Assembly (NCBI GenBank): GCA_903835005.1
Contig: CAILLK010000044.1
Location: forward strand, 62,001-126,000
Direction of reading: 5' to 3'
DNA: 64,000 nt
From: an uncultured Bacteroidota bacterium
GTDB taxonomy: Bacteria > Bacteroidota > Bacteroidia > Chitinophagales > Chitinophagaceae
The position numbers were made by a program, and so were the translations under genes. Each line of letters starts with the position of its first letter. Position 1 is the first letter of the stretch. The notes under the pieces are model-generated. The model did no database searches and was not told the origin of the DNA. It saw only the letters and a program-made list of their open reading frames with translations. Below, piece after piece: positions 30,601 through 38,246 of this stretch.

Positions 30601-33600
30601 TGCCGGGTTTACCACTACTCTTACTGATGGCACTTCGGGCGGGTCATGGTCAAGCAGTTCGGTAGCTACCGCAACAATTGGGACCGGAACTGGATTGGTT
30701 ACAGCTGTAGCAAGTGGTACAGCTACTATTTCATATACACTTTCTACCGGATGCAATAGTGTGGTTTCATTTACCGTTAATTCAATTCCACCTGCTATTT
30801 CAGGATCATCAGTAACCTGTACCGGTTCATCCAATACATTGACCGATGCAACAGGCGGCGGCACATGGACAAGCAGCAATCCGAGCTTAGCTAGTATTGG
30901 TTCCGGTTCAGGAGTTATCACCGGTTTATCAACCGGATCTGTTACTGTGACTTATACGGTTACCGGTGGCTGCTATATTACAAAGCCGGTTACTGTAAAC
31001 AGTTCTCCTTCTCCTGTTACAGGTACATTTCATACCTGTGTCGGGCAAACAACTATTTTGTCAGATGCTTCAGGAGGTGGTACATGGAGCAGCAGTAACG
31101 GATCTTTAGCTACAGTGGGCACCACCGGCCTTGTTACTGGGGTTGCGGTGGGCACACCAATAATTACCTATAATGTTTCAACCGGGTGCTTTTCTACCGC
31201 TGTAGTCAGTATCAATTCATTGCCGGCAGTATATACTGTAACCGGTGGAGGTGGGTATTGTACAGGAGGAACAGGTTTTCATATTGGATTGATGGGGTCT
31301 GACGCGGGTGTAAACTATCAGTTGTATCTGAGCGGATCACCGGTGGGTGGCCCGGTGGCCGGAACAGGTGCTCCACTTGATTTTGGAATTATGACAGCAG
31401 GAGGGTCTTATACAGTTACCGGAACAAATACATCGACTTTATGCACAGGGAATATGGGGGGTAGCGTGGTTATTAGTGTGAGCGCTCCGCCTGCAATATA
31501 TTCAGTTACCGGCGGAGGTAGTTTATGTGCCGGAGGGCCTGGTGTGGATGTCGCATTGATGTCATCCAATCCGGGTGTAAGTTACCAGCTTTACAATTAT
31601 TCAACGCCGGTGGGCAGCCCGATGACCGGAACGGGAGCATATCTTGATTTCGGCCCCCAGACACTCAACGGGCCATATAATGTTATAGCTACAAATATTG
31701 CTAGCGGCTGCAGTAATACAATGACCAGTGTTATTTCTGTTACAGTTAATCCCCTGCCTGTTTCTTACCCGGTTACCGGAGGTGGCAGTTATTGTACAGG
31801 TGGCACTGGGGTTCATATTTACCTGACCAGTTCGGCTGCAGGCATTAACTACCAGTTGTTCAATGCCGGTACTCCAGCCGGTGGATATATTTCCGGAACC
31901 ACTGCAGCACTTGACTTTGGCCTGCAGACCGCAACAGGGAATTATACGATCGTGGGTACTAACGCTGTAACAGGATGTAAAAATAATATGTCTGGCATCG
32001 CAACTGTTACTACAAACCCATTACCTGCAACATTCAGCATGACCGGAGGCGGGGGTTACTGTACAGGTGGTACCGGTGTTACTGTAGGTCTTGGTGGTTC
32101 AACATCAGGGTTTACCTATCAGTTATTTTGTTCAGGCGTGGCAGTCGGTTCTCCGGTTCTTGCTACAGGAACCGCCATTTCATTTGGCCTCCAGACACTG
32201 GGTGGATATTATACTGTTGCAGCGACAAACCCTGCCACAGGATGTACCAATACTATGACTGGCACTTCAACTGTAGTGGTTAATCCGCTGCCTGCAGCCT
32301 TTTCGGTTACAGGCGGAGGCTCTTATTGCTCCGGAGGAACAGGAGTAAGTATTGGTCTCAGCGCATCGCAATCCGGGGTAAATTACCAGTTATATAATGG
32401 TGTGGCAACAGTTGGTAGCAGTGTTCCGGGAACAGGTTCTGCAATCAGCTTCGGTTCAGGATTTACAACAGCCGGATCTTATACTGTTGTTGCTACCAAC
32501 AGCAGTACCGGATGTTTCAATACCATGCCGGGGAGTGTGGCTGTCAGTATCAATCCTTTGCCAGGGTTGTTTACGGTTGGAAGTTCTGCCACAAGCTATT
32601 GCGCCGGTGGCTCGGGTGTACATATTACTTTAAACGGGTCTGTTTCAGGTATTGTTTATAATCTATACAACAGCGGATCATTGGTTGCCAGTACTCCGGG
32701 CACAGGGAGCGCTATTGATTTCGGTTCAGTTCTTGCAGGCGGGACCTATACAGTTGTGGCAGTTAATACGGTAACAATGTGCAGTTCTGCAATGACAGGA
32801 AGCGCTGTGATTACTGTAAGTGCATTACCTGCAACGTATATTGTTACCGGTGGTGGCAGTTATTGTAATGGATCTGCCGCACCTTCTGTTGGTCTTGGTG
32901 GTTCTGCATCAGGGATAAGTTATCAGTTATTTAAAGGTGGTATAATTTCAGGTGCGCCTGTTGCCGGAACCGGAAGTCCGATAAGTTTTGGCCCTCAGTC
33001 TGGTGCCGGATCTTATACTGTTGTAGCTACAAATACAGCCACAGGTTGTAACAATAATATGACCAGCAGCGCATTGGTAAGCATTTTGCCACTCCCGGTT
33101 GTTTATAATGTTACAGGAGGTGGTTCCTATTGCTCCGGTACGGCAGGCCCTCATGTCGGACTTAGCAGTTCAGATTTGGGTATCAGTTACCAGTTATACA
33201 ATGGTACCATAACCGGTGCACCTGTTTCAGGCACCGGCGGGCCTCTTGATTTCGGTATTCAGAGCGCAGCAGGCAGCTATACTATAATAGCAACAAATAC
33301 TTCAACATCGTGTACAAACTATATGTCAGGCAGTGCTATGGTTTCTGTAAATTCACTACCCTCGGTTTATTCTGTTTACGGTGGCGGGAATTATTGCTCA
33401 GGTGGAACAGGTGTGGATGTCGGTTTAAGCAACTCATCTGCCGGAATAAACTATCAGTTGTACCTGGGTTCTGCAGCAACCGGTAGTCCGGTAGCAGGCA
33501 CTTTATCATCTGTTAGCTTCGGTCTTCAGACAACCGCCGGAACATATTATGTAGTGGCAACTAATCCGTCAACCGGTTGTACAGCTAATATGACAGGTAG

Positions 33601-36600
33601 CGCAGTAATTGCAATTAACCCTCTTCCTTCAGTATATACTCTAAACCCGGGAGGAAGTTATTGTGCAGGCGGTACGGGAGTGGATATAAGTTTGGCGGCT
33701 TCGAATACAGGTGTGAATTACCAGTTATACAGAGGTGGTTCACCTGTTACCGGCGCTTCTGTGAGTGGTACAGGATACGCTGTTGATTTCGGTTTACAAA
33801 CGGCTGCTGGTATTTATACTGTAACAGGTACTAATTCAACTACAACATGTGCAGGATCAATGGCAGGCAGTGCAACAGTTAGTGTGAATCCGCTTCCTGT
33901 TCCTTATTTAGTAACAGGTGGTGGCAATTACTGCAGTGGAACAGGTGGGGTACATGTAGGCCTCAGTAGCAGCACTGGGGGTACAATATATCAGCTTTAC
34001 TCTGGTATAGCCGCTACCGGTGCGCCAATTGCTGGTACCGGCAGTTCTCTTGATTTCGGCTTATTTACTCTGTCAGGTACTTATACAGTTGTAGCAACAT
34101 CTCCTGGTACATCCTGTTTGAATAATATGACAGGAGCTGCTTCAATCACTGTTAATCCACTGCCTGCAACTCATTTATTGACAGGAGGTGGTAATTACTG
34201 CCCTGGCGGCACAGGTGTGCCTGTTGGATTAAATGGTTCCGCTTCAGGAATTTCTTACCAGTTATACGATGGTCCTGCAATGGCTGGTTCACCAATAATT
34301 GGAACAGGTGCACCACTGGATTTCGGGCTTCAAACAGTTACAGGCAGTTATTCTGTTGTCGCTACTGCAATCGCTACAGGTTGTTCAAGTCCGATGTCGG
34401 GTAGTGTTTCAGTAGGTATTAGTTCGCTGCCAGCGCTATATAGTGTTACAGGAGGTGGTAACTATTGTCCTTCTGGAACTGGGGTTTTAGTAGGATTAAG
34501 CGGTTCAGAGGCAGGGACAAATTATCAGTTGTATCATGGCGGTACTGCGGTTGGCTTACCGCTGTACGGGACTGGTGGGGCGTTGAATTTCGGAGTGTAT
34601 CTTCCCACAGGAATCTATACAGTAATAGCTACAAATACAAGCACATTATGTGTCAGTAATATGAGTGGCAGCGCCAATATAGGAATAAGCCCGCTACCAG
34701 CAAGTCATACTGTAACAGGTGGAGGTAATTACTGTTCTGGAGGTATTGGTTTGCATATTGGTATCAATGCTTCAGATGCAGGAACAACTTACCAGCTCTA
34801 TACCGGGGCAGTGCCAACAGGCGCTCCGATGGCAGGAACCGGATATCCGGTTGATTTCGGTCTTCATACTGCTTCGGGTGTCTATACTGTTGTTGCGACA
34901 AATACAGCCACCACATGTTCTGGTACCATGGCAGGTTCTGCTTACATTACAATTGAGCCCCTTCCTGCCTTATTTACTGTTCTTGGAGGCGGCAGTTATT
35001 GTGCCGGAAGTGCCGGTGTTGCTGTAAGTTTATCAGGTTCAGAATATGGTACCAGTTACCAGTTGTATAATGGACCGTCTGCTGCCGGTATCCCGGTTTC
35101 CGGAACCGGATCGGCTATCAGCTTTGGTATGCAGACAGCCGCGGGGTCTTACCTTGTAGTGGCCACATCTTCGACTTCATGCACCAGAACTATGACAGGT
35201 TATGTTAACGTAACAGTTAATCCGGTACCATCTGTGAATATAGTTACCGGAGGTGGAAACTTTTGTCCCGGTGGGTCAGGAGTACATGTATTCCTGAATG
35301 GTTCAACCACGGGTATCTCCTACCTTTTATATAACGGAGGTGTGCTTACCGGTACGGCATTGCCAGGTACAGGATACAATCTTGATTTTGGCTCCCAGTC
35401 AACACCCGGCACATACACGGTTACCGCTACTTATGCTTTAACAGGATGTACAACACCTATGACAGGCAGTGCCATAATCGGGGCCTACAGTTTACCAAAT
35501 GTTTATACTGTAACAGGAGCAGGCACCAGTTATTGTTCTGGCAGTACAGGAATAGATATTACTTTAAGCGGATCAGAAACAGGCACATCTTACCAGTTGT
35601 TTAATGGCGGGGTATTATCTGGTGCACCCGCTGGCGGAACTGGTTCTGTACTTGATTTCGGACATATGGTTTTGGCGGGTTCGTATCACGTTGTGGCTAC
35701 AAATACTACAACTACTTGCACAAACAATATGGCCGGAACTGCTACGGTGATTGTAAATCCTGCTCCTGTTGTATTTACAGTGACAGGCGGAGGAAGTTAT
35801 TGTACAGGAGGTACAGGTGTACCTGTCGGCTTAAGCGGTTCGGTTATAGGAATTCAATACAAGTTGTATAACACTGCAGGATGGGTGGCTACAATAACAG
35901 GGACTGGCGGGCCGTTGAATTTCGGTTTACAGACTGTTGCAGGAAACTATACTATAACTGCTTTAAACAGCAGTACTAGCTGTACTGCTAATATGGCCGG
36001 AACCGCAACTGTATCAATTAACAGTCTGCCTTCATTATTTACCGTTACGGGTGGAGGTGTATATTGTTCAGGTGGATCAGGTGTTCCGGTAATTCTGAAT
36101 GGCTCCACGCCAGGTATAAATTATGAATTGATGTTTGGAGGTGCTTTGGTTGACAGTATGCATGGAACCGGGGCTCCTGTTAATTTCGGTTTGCAGACTA
36201 TAGGTGGTACTTATACTGTTCTTGCAATTAATAATACTACCTCATGCTCCCGGATTATGGCGGCTGATGCTGTTGTGGGAATAAATGCATTGCCTGTTGC
36301 TTTCCCTGTAACCGGTGGCGGCGGATATTGTATCGGAACTCCCGGTGTACATATCGGTATGAGTTATTCAGATTCTGGTGTGACATATCAGTTATTTAAT
36401 GGCTCTATACCAGCAGGAACAGCTATGGCAGGTACAGGATCTTCAATTGATTTTGGCCTTCAGACTGCGGCAGGTACCTATAGTGTAAGAGGAACATCTG
36501 CTTCAACAGGATGTATTAATTTAATGTCCGGTTCTGAAACTGTGGTGATTAATTCATTGCCATCCATATATAGTGTTACCGGCGGGGGGAGTTATTGTGC

Positions 36601-37930
36601 CGGAGGAACAGGAGTTCATATCGGGTTAACCGGTTCGGTTTTTGGTACCAGTTACCAGTTGTTCAATGGGTTAACAAGTACCGGAATTCCAATTCCCGGC
36701 ACAGGAAGCCCACTTGACTTTGGAATGCTGACTACTGCCGGAACTTATAAAGTGGTAGCTTCAAATGCAATTACCAGTTGTACAAGCAATATGGCTGACA
36801 GTGCTGTAATTATGATCAACCCAATTGTAATCCCTTCTGTGAGTATTACCAACAGTAGTTTGGGAGATTCAGTTTGTTCGGGCGAATATGTAACTTTTAC
36901 AGCTAATGCGGTTAACGGAGGTATTGCTCCGGAGTATGCATGGAGTATTAACGGAATTACTGTCGGAACATACATGGATTACAGCTATATTCCGGTTAAC
37001 GGGGATTTGATTTCTGTAGTTTTGACAGGCAGTGCAGTTTGCAGCGTTCCTTCTTCTACAGGAAGTTCTATGATTATGACTGTCGAGCCAACTGTTTTGC
37101 CTTCAGTAAGCGCATGGGCTGATCCGGGCAACACAATTTGCAAGAATACTTCAGTTACACTGAATGTTATTCCTTCTGGCGGAGGTTCAGCGCCAACATA
37201 CTCATGGTACAAGAATGGTATTCCGGCAGGTACTTTCCCGGCTTATTCTTTTGTTCCTGCAAATGGAGACAATTTGTATTGTGTAATGAACAGTAACTAT
37301 CATTGCAGATCAGGTAATCTTGTGCCAAGCAATCATGTTGTATTTACAGTAGATTCTGTACTTAATCCTACAGTATCTATAATAGCAAATCCAGATACAA
37401 ATATCGGTGCGGGTCAGACGCTTCAGTTATCCGCGTTAGTAAGCAATGGCGGACCATTACCAACTTACCAGTGGCAATTAAACTCTATACCGGTAAGCGG
37501 GGCAACCAATGCTACTTTTATCAGAAACAACTTTGCAAATCTGGATATGGTGTCCTGCCAGGTTACTAGCAGCGGGGTGTGTTCTGGTTATAACGGATCG
37601 GCCTCTGTTACTATTCATGTAAGTAATGTAGGTGTGAAAACTATTGCATCATCATCATATGATCTGGTTATTATCCCGAATCCAAGTAACGGGCAGTTTA
37701 CTTTAAAAGGCAATTTGGCCGGTAATATGGTATCTGGCTTATCAGATCATGCGGAACTGGAGATTACCAATATTATCGGACAGGTTATGTTCAGTAAATC
37801 AGTTAAAATTGATAATGGTTCAGTTAATGAGCAGATTGACCTTGGAGGCTTATGTGCTAATGGTATGTACCTGCTGACATTCAGGACCGAAACAATGAAT
37901 CAGGTTTTTCATATTGTCATTGAACAATAG
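21647..37930 (+). CDS. Giant secreted multi-repeat protein (5427 residues) with T9SS type A tail
   Basis: An uninterrupted 16.3-kb gene. Order: signal peptide to about residue 32 (NSAVKAQ); cleaved-adhesin-like domain ~33-215; low-complexity beta-helix-like Ser/Thr/Asn-rich region to ~785 (GNFTLTGGATF, GNLSVLS); one Ig-like domain (~785-875); nine BIG2-like repeats (877-1530); three P-domain modules each with an Ig-like partner, separated by pairs of BIG2 repeats (1531-2610); eight more BIG2 repeats (2611-3191); 21 copies of an ~89-residue two-Cys repeat (3192-5059); three Ig-like domains (5060-5323); T9SS type A tail (VIIPNPSNGQFTLKGN ... GMYLLTFRT). Lys and Arg are scarce, Ser/Thr/Gly dominate, and nearly every repeat has two Cys. 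No catalytic domain seen. A long surface stalk or adhesin is inferred. A terminator follows. Confidence 0.92.
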   Translation: MFPHSLNYFRKTFQFVCFAAMLQLMLNSAVKAQTVIYYQNFGTATSTTLPAGWSASGPGAANWTLNTSSASSGYTLSSGTTASGTGNLADGATSSTAQPDTVTAGGGIINTVGFSSITVQYAARATATYTLTPTFQWSSDSVTWNNISYTNTPATSTWTMINSTPIALPSGAAGQSNLRFRWYVTRVATTGNYRIDDFNVMGTAAPTNYYSAASGNLDNVSTWGTNTDGSGTHPSNFTNNLQLFNIANGNSGALSGNWTVSGTGSKIIVYTTDFTVPSTHTVTAVIDVNASRTLHLSNGTLPTLGILDPASTVEFLNLTGVVVPTTSNYGNIIFNNSTVSLPGAVSSLVYAGNFTLTGGATFVGANTSLGYSLVTTGSANQTLNANGGAITCWNFDAGYTNAKGSGTVTLNSGNTTLNVNNSFDLNFSGVSNQFSDGGNTISIINNLDCTGSSPSYNFTGTINMNSTGSGSANIRGGGSSSLPCVAQVNNLTLNNTIPVQVRGISGGSTFTIKGNLSVLSTATSTLILNGNTVALAGNFNYGQTTDNINTTTTGSTFLFNGTSGQTFITSVTGGNTIANITLNNSAGLTLSSPVNISGTLLLTSGIVSTGSNNLNITATGAVSGGGTSSYVNGNLNKSMPSGGTTSKVFEVGDVTYSPIQLTFSSSISSGNITVKSTSGSHPAISGSYINTSNFVNRYWTITSSGVSPATINAAFSYSTGDIAGGGGSNSGYIIRQYSGSAWSTVPSVTNTTSGSSPLLAYQSASTGITGSSYSGDYIAGAPNCSPSAGTANASVTSICGTGTSSLSLSGVTSGTGVTYQWQSSADGITYAPISGATTSAYTTPTLSSTTYYLVSVGCIPTGTSVNSSAVTVSVNPTPSSISGESSICVGTSGAFTDAGSGTWSSSNGNATVVGSTGIVTGITAGAVNITYTLSTGCYTTTPVIVLTSPATISGASTLCTGLSTILTEATGAGTWSSSSSNASVTSGTVTGITTGTATISYTLSDGCYATFPVTVTGTPSAISGPTNACLGETTTLTDAGGGTWSSSNSNATIGSSTGIITGASLGTSVITYTIGTGCYVVTTITINSLPLSISGVTSLCTGYASTLTDGSGSWSAANGNATVGSITGIVTGISAGTDVITFSSSATGCYITSTMTINQSPAAITGALAVCQGASTTLGDLGGGVWSSSATGVAAIGSASGIVNGLTPGTTTITYTTSSCGSVTAVVTVNPLPATPSAIGGSTFVVCAGNNITLTESVSGGTWSSSNAAMGSVNTSGVVTGTGAGTPNISYTISNGCGVNYVFAPVTVNAAPGSITGSSTVCTGTTTTLTDAGSGTWASSNTNAAIGSSTGIVSGITAGTSVITYTLGTGCFISTTITVNNSPSSISGTATSCVGASSTLSDAGGGTWSSSNANATVGSSTGVVTGAAAGLATITYTLGTGCYTTDVYTINATSAGTITGPATICNGGTSTYSNVVPSGTWSSSNTAVATINPSTGVATGISLGSVNISYTVSSSCGSYTTVNPVSVIVAPLAVNITPAYISLCPTCPAQLMTAVGDTVYSSVTFSNTATTFAEPKNTAGISNITVSGIPTGATITSVSVLYNVKALSSEYQSDNIYNLEAPNGNIINLDNLHGSSGGHGFPNVTISSNGTVALGSGTIVTGTNYIASLVASAPTSGSFTSASYKANATTWSSLYSVPNGTWTFITDNNYNPAEDTLKSWSITINYAYQPTVTWAATTGLYTNSGATIAYTGTSAASVYALPVSTTSYVATATIGGCSTTGTVPVSVGSTLYVPYINGPAQVCIGSNIAMTDSVAGGSWSSSNTATATVGSSTGIVTGVAAGAVNITYTYTCGSCSNYTITTITVNPLPAVAAISGTTNLCISGVPVSTLSDATTAGTFTWSSSNGAVATVGSASGTVTAVSAGSAVISYNFNNGTCSNTVTTSITVGNTPTPVSVTPSLASICPTGPAQMLVASGGNAPFTSTTTTGTISVPCNAATTAYPNSLTVSGIPSGAVITGINVTVNFTSSYVADYVINLKAPDGNILNLADQDAPTGAGSYTNTVFSSAGITPLSSAASPRTGIFAADNISGVGGGGYVSNTTTWSSLYSTPNGTWYLVPYNAYTGSSTSTLTGWTITIFYTTQVPVTWSSATGLYTNSGATTAYTAGTNNNTVYAEPVSTTTYTVTATNSACTSTSVVNVNVGSPLYVPVISGPASLCAGNNATYTDSMTAGVWSSSNASVFTVGSSSGVVTALSAGVANLSYTINSGLCTGTGVIPVTVNALPVLAAISGPANVCNGTTITLTDATSGGTWSSGTPSVATIGSAGIVTPVSVGTTIITYSYNNGTCINIVTTTVNSLNFPAAVSVSPGSSTICASGPASLLTASGGLIPGSATASVTPSATFSYTSPYNSPVTISSIPAGATITGISLNLSASQFSGAYASDALLNIQSPNGNVLNLTLSEGGSNAAAWYNTTFSSASSTSLSSSSAPFAGTYMADGNIGVGLTASTTSLWTDLFTAPFNGTWNLVCNDIYTGGHYVLNNWSITINYTSPPAYTWASTTGLYVNSAATTAYTGTSSATVYAEPATSTTYTVTAANGTCTTTNSAFVSVNPLPASITGPSQVCIGSTIALTDATGSGTWSSSAPTVGSIDPISGIVTGIATGTTSISYTLPTGCFIATTISVNPLPSAISGPAYVCIGQTTALTDLGGGTWSTSDITKATVGSVTGVVTGVAAGNPVITYTLATGCTATVPFTVNPLPSAITGIAQVCAGLNTTLSDPSGSGSWSSSNTGLATVGSATGIVTGLSSGIPNIIFVLAATGCSISTPVTVNPLPSGISGAPSVCVGSVTTLTDAGGGIWSSSDITKATAGSATGIITGIAAGNPTVTYTLPTGCMTTIITTVNPLPSSISGTANVCVGLTSALTDAGGGTWSSSDITKATIGSATGVVTGVTSGSMLISYTLPTGCLISTPFTVNALPSGISGATSLCAGFTTTLTDGTSGGSWSSSSVATATIGTGTGLVTAVASGTATISYTLSTGCNSVVSFTVNSIPPAISGSSVTCTGSSNTLTDATGGGTWTSSNPSLASIGSGSGVITGLSTGSVTVTYTVTGGCYITKPVTVNSSPSPVTGTFHTCVGQTTILSDASGGGTWSSSNGSLATVGTTGLVTGVAVGTPIITYNVSTGCFSTAVVSINSLPAVYTVTGGGGYCTGGTGFHIGLMGSDAGVNYQLYLSGSPVGGPVAGTGAPLDFGIMTAGGSYTVTGTNTSTLCTGNMGGSVVISVSAPPAIYSVTGGGSLCAGGPGVDVALMSSNPGVSYQLYNYSTPVGSPMTGTGAYLDFGPQTLNGPYNVIATNIASGCSNTMTSVISVTVNPLPVSYPVTGGGSYCTGGTGVHIYLTSSAAGINYQLFNAGTPAGGYISGTTAALDFGLQTATGNYTIVGTNAVTGCKNNMSGIATVTTNPLPATFSMTGGGGYCTGGTGVTVGLGGSTSGFTYQLFCSGVAVGSPVLATGTAISFGLQTLGGYYTVAATNPATGCTNTMTGTSTVVVNPLPAAFSVTGGGSYCSGGTGVSIGLSASQSGVNYQLYNGVATVGSSVPGTGSAISFGSGFTTAGSYTVVATNSSTGCFNTMPGSVAVSINPLPGLFTVGSSATSYCAGGSGVHITLNGSVSGIVYNLYNSGSLVASTPGTGSAIDFGSVLAGGTYTVVAVNTVTMCSSAMTGSAVITVSALPATYIVTGGGSYCNGSAAPSVGLGGSASGISYQLFKGGIISGAPVAGTGSPISFGPQSGAGSYTVVATNTATGCNNNMTSSALVSILPLPVVYNVTGGGSYCSGTAGPHVGLSSSDLGISYQLYNGTITGAPVSGTGGPLDFGIQSAAGSYTIIATNTSTSCTNYMSGSAMVSVNSLPSVYSVYGGGNYCSGGTGVDVGLSNSSAGINYQLYLGSAATGSPVAGTLSSVSFGLQTTAGTYYVVATNPSTGCTANMTGSAVIAINPLPSVYTLNPGGSYCAGGTGVDISLAASNTGVNYQLYRGGSPVTGASVSGTGYAVDFGLQTAAGIYTVTGTNSTTTCAGSMAGSATVSVNPLPVPYLVTGGGNYCSGTGGVHVGLSSSTGGTIYQLYSGIAATGAPIAGTGSSLDFGLFTLSGTYTVVATSPGTSCLNNMTGAASITVNPLPATHLLTGGGNYCPGGTGVPVGLNGSASGISYQLYDGPAMAGSPIIGTGAPLDFGLQTVTGSYSVVATAIATGCSSPMSGSVSVGISSLPALYSVTGGGNYCPSGTGVLVGLSGSEAGTNYQLYHGGTAVGLPLYGTGGALNFGVYLPTGIYTVIATNTSTLCVSNMSGSANIGISPLPASHTVTGGGNYCSGGIGLHIGINASDAGTTYQLYTGAVPTGAPMAGTGYPVDFGLHTASGVYTVVATNTATTCSGTMAGSAYITIEPLPALFTVLGGGSYCAGSAGVAVSLSGSEYGTSYQLYNGPSAAGIPVSGTGSAISFGMQTAAGSYLVVATSSTSCTRTMTGYVNVTVNPVPSVNIVTGGGNFCPGGSGVHVFLNGSTTGISYLLYNGGVLTGTALPGTGYNLDFGSQSTPGTYTVTATYALTGCTTPMTGSAIIGAYSLPNVYTVTGAGTSYCSGSTGIDITLSGSETGTSYQLFNGGVLSGAPAGGTGSVLDFGHMVLAGSYHVVATNTTTTCTNNMAGTATVIVNPAPVVFTVTGGGSYCTGGTGVPVGLSGSVIGIQYKLYNTAGWVATITGTGGPLNFGLQTVAGNYTITALNSSTSCTANMAGTATVSINSLPSLFTVTGGGVYCSGGSGVPVILNGSTPGINYELMFGGALVDSMHGTGAPVNFGLQTIGGTYTVLAINNTTSCSRIMAADAVVGINALPVAFPVTGGGGYCIGTPGVHIGMSYSDSGVTYQLFNGSIPAGTAMAGTGSSIDFGLQTAAGTYSVRGTSASTGCINLMSGSETVVINSLPSIYSVTGGGSYCAGGTGVHIGLTGSVFGTSYQLFNGLTSTGIPIPGTGSPLDFGMLTTAGTYKVVASNAITSCTSNMADSAVIMINPIVIPSVSITNSSLGDSVCSGEYVTFTANAVNGGIAPEYAWSINGITVGTYMDYSYIPVNGDLISVVLTGSAVCSVPSSTGSSMIMTVEPTVLPSVSAWADPGNTICKNTSVTLNVIPSGGGSAPTYSWYKNGIPAGTFPAYSFVPANGDNLYCVMNSNYHCRSGNLVPSNHVVFTVDSVLNPTVSIIANPDTNIGAGQTLQLSALVSNGGPLPTYQWQLNSIPVSGATNATFIRNNFANLDMVSCQVTSSGVCSGYNGSASVTIHVSNVGVKTIASSSYDLVIIPNPSNGQFTLKGNLAGNMVSGLSDHAELEITNIIGQVMFSKSVKIDNGSVNEQIDLGGLCANGMYLLTFRTETMNQVFHIVIEQ
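24275..26236 (+). repeat. BIG2/Ig-like repeats 1-9 of giant gene 1
   Basis: Nine protein repeats of ~72-73 residues. The pattern is ISG...VC.G....LTDA..G.W (first Cys), then SSSN....(I/V)GS..GIVTG(I/V).AGT..ITYTL.TGC (second Cys), ending in TVNP or similar. The DNA of the copies is clearly diverged although the protein pattern is held, so purifying selection rather than recent expansion. Two Cys per copy suggest one disulfide per domain. Confidence 0.88.
26237..29476 (+). repeat. Higher-order repeat: P-domain + Ig-like + two BIG2 (2.6 units)
   Basis: Units start at 26237 (1254 bases), 27491 (1224 bases) and 28715 (762 bases, lacking the two BIG2 copies). Each begins with an ~155-residue P/Homo B-like domain: SVTPSLASICPTGPAQ, SGIPSGAVITGINVTV, INLKAPDGNILNL, and TWSSLYSTPNGTWYL with GWTITI. 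An Ig-like domain follows with the pattern TW.(A/S)(T/A)TGLYTNSGATTAYT and ending VNVG(S)PLYVP. P domains normally stabilise subtilisin-like proteases, but no protease is attached here. Confidence 0.82.
29477..31219 (+). repeat. BIG2/Ig-like repeats 14-21 of giant gene 1
   Basis: Eight ~72-residue copies with the VC.G ... TGC pair. Copies 15, 17 and 18 share the variant SDITKAT where all others have SSN..., and copies 15 and 17 also share AAGNP. Those three look like products of local duplication or conversion. Confidence 0.86.
31220..36823 (+). repeat. 21 tandem ~89-residue two-Cys repeats
   Basis: Residues 3192-5059 split into 21 copies with a mean of 89 residues. Each copy reads LP..Y.VTGGG.YC.GGTGV, VGL.GS..G..YQLY.G, GTG..LDFGLQT.AG.YTVVATN, then TGC...M.GSA.V.VNP. 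The invariant parts are the YC, the YQLY, the (L/I)(D/S)FG, the YTV and the second Cys. DNA is diverged between copies. Copy 6 and copy 17 carry an extra Ser/Thr insertion before the first Cys (SSATSYC, GAGTSYC). I do not recognise a named Pfam domain, though the Cys pair and length suggest an Ig-like sandwich. Confidence 0.88.
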
Positions 37931-37982
37931 CACTTGTTCAGTGCCTGCAGCTTATTGATGAATAAGGGTATTTTGAGGGTAG

Positions 37983-38019
37983 AAAAGGTGGGTTGCATTT
38001 ATTTGTAACTCACCTTTTT
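37983..38019 (+). terminator. Rho-independent terminator after giant gene 1
   Basis: Stem AAAAGGTGGGTT (37983-37994) with AACTCACCTTTT (38007-38018), one G-T wobble, 12-base loop, then a T-run. It lies 53 bases after the stop. It suggests the two giants are transcribed separately. Confidence 0.78.
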
Positions 38020-38246
38020 ATTGGCACGGTTATCCGGATAAGCCGGATAAATATGGTTCCGTAACAATTTCTTTATATGCTCTTAATGCTAAGATATTTA
38101 TATGGTAATATTTGTTTGCCAATTTTGCTGCCGTTATAAGGATCCTTTTTGCCTGCATGAATGACTTGAATTATGGAATGCAATGTTGGTCCTCCATTTC
38201 ATATAACACTTGATTTAATTAAAAAAAAGTTCCAAATCTCTCGCTC

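Noticed and set aside
30514-30921. 135-residue minus-strand frame, and similar minus-strand frames under the giant genes
   Set aside because: They recur once per repeat, are Val/Pro-rich mirror images of the repeat coding strand, and have no leader or family. They are shadows of the in-frame repeats.
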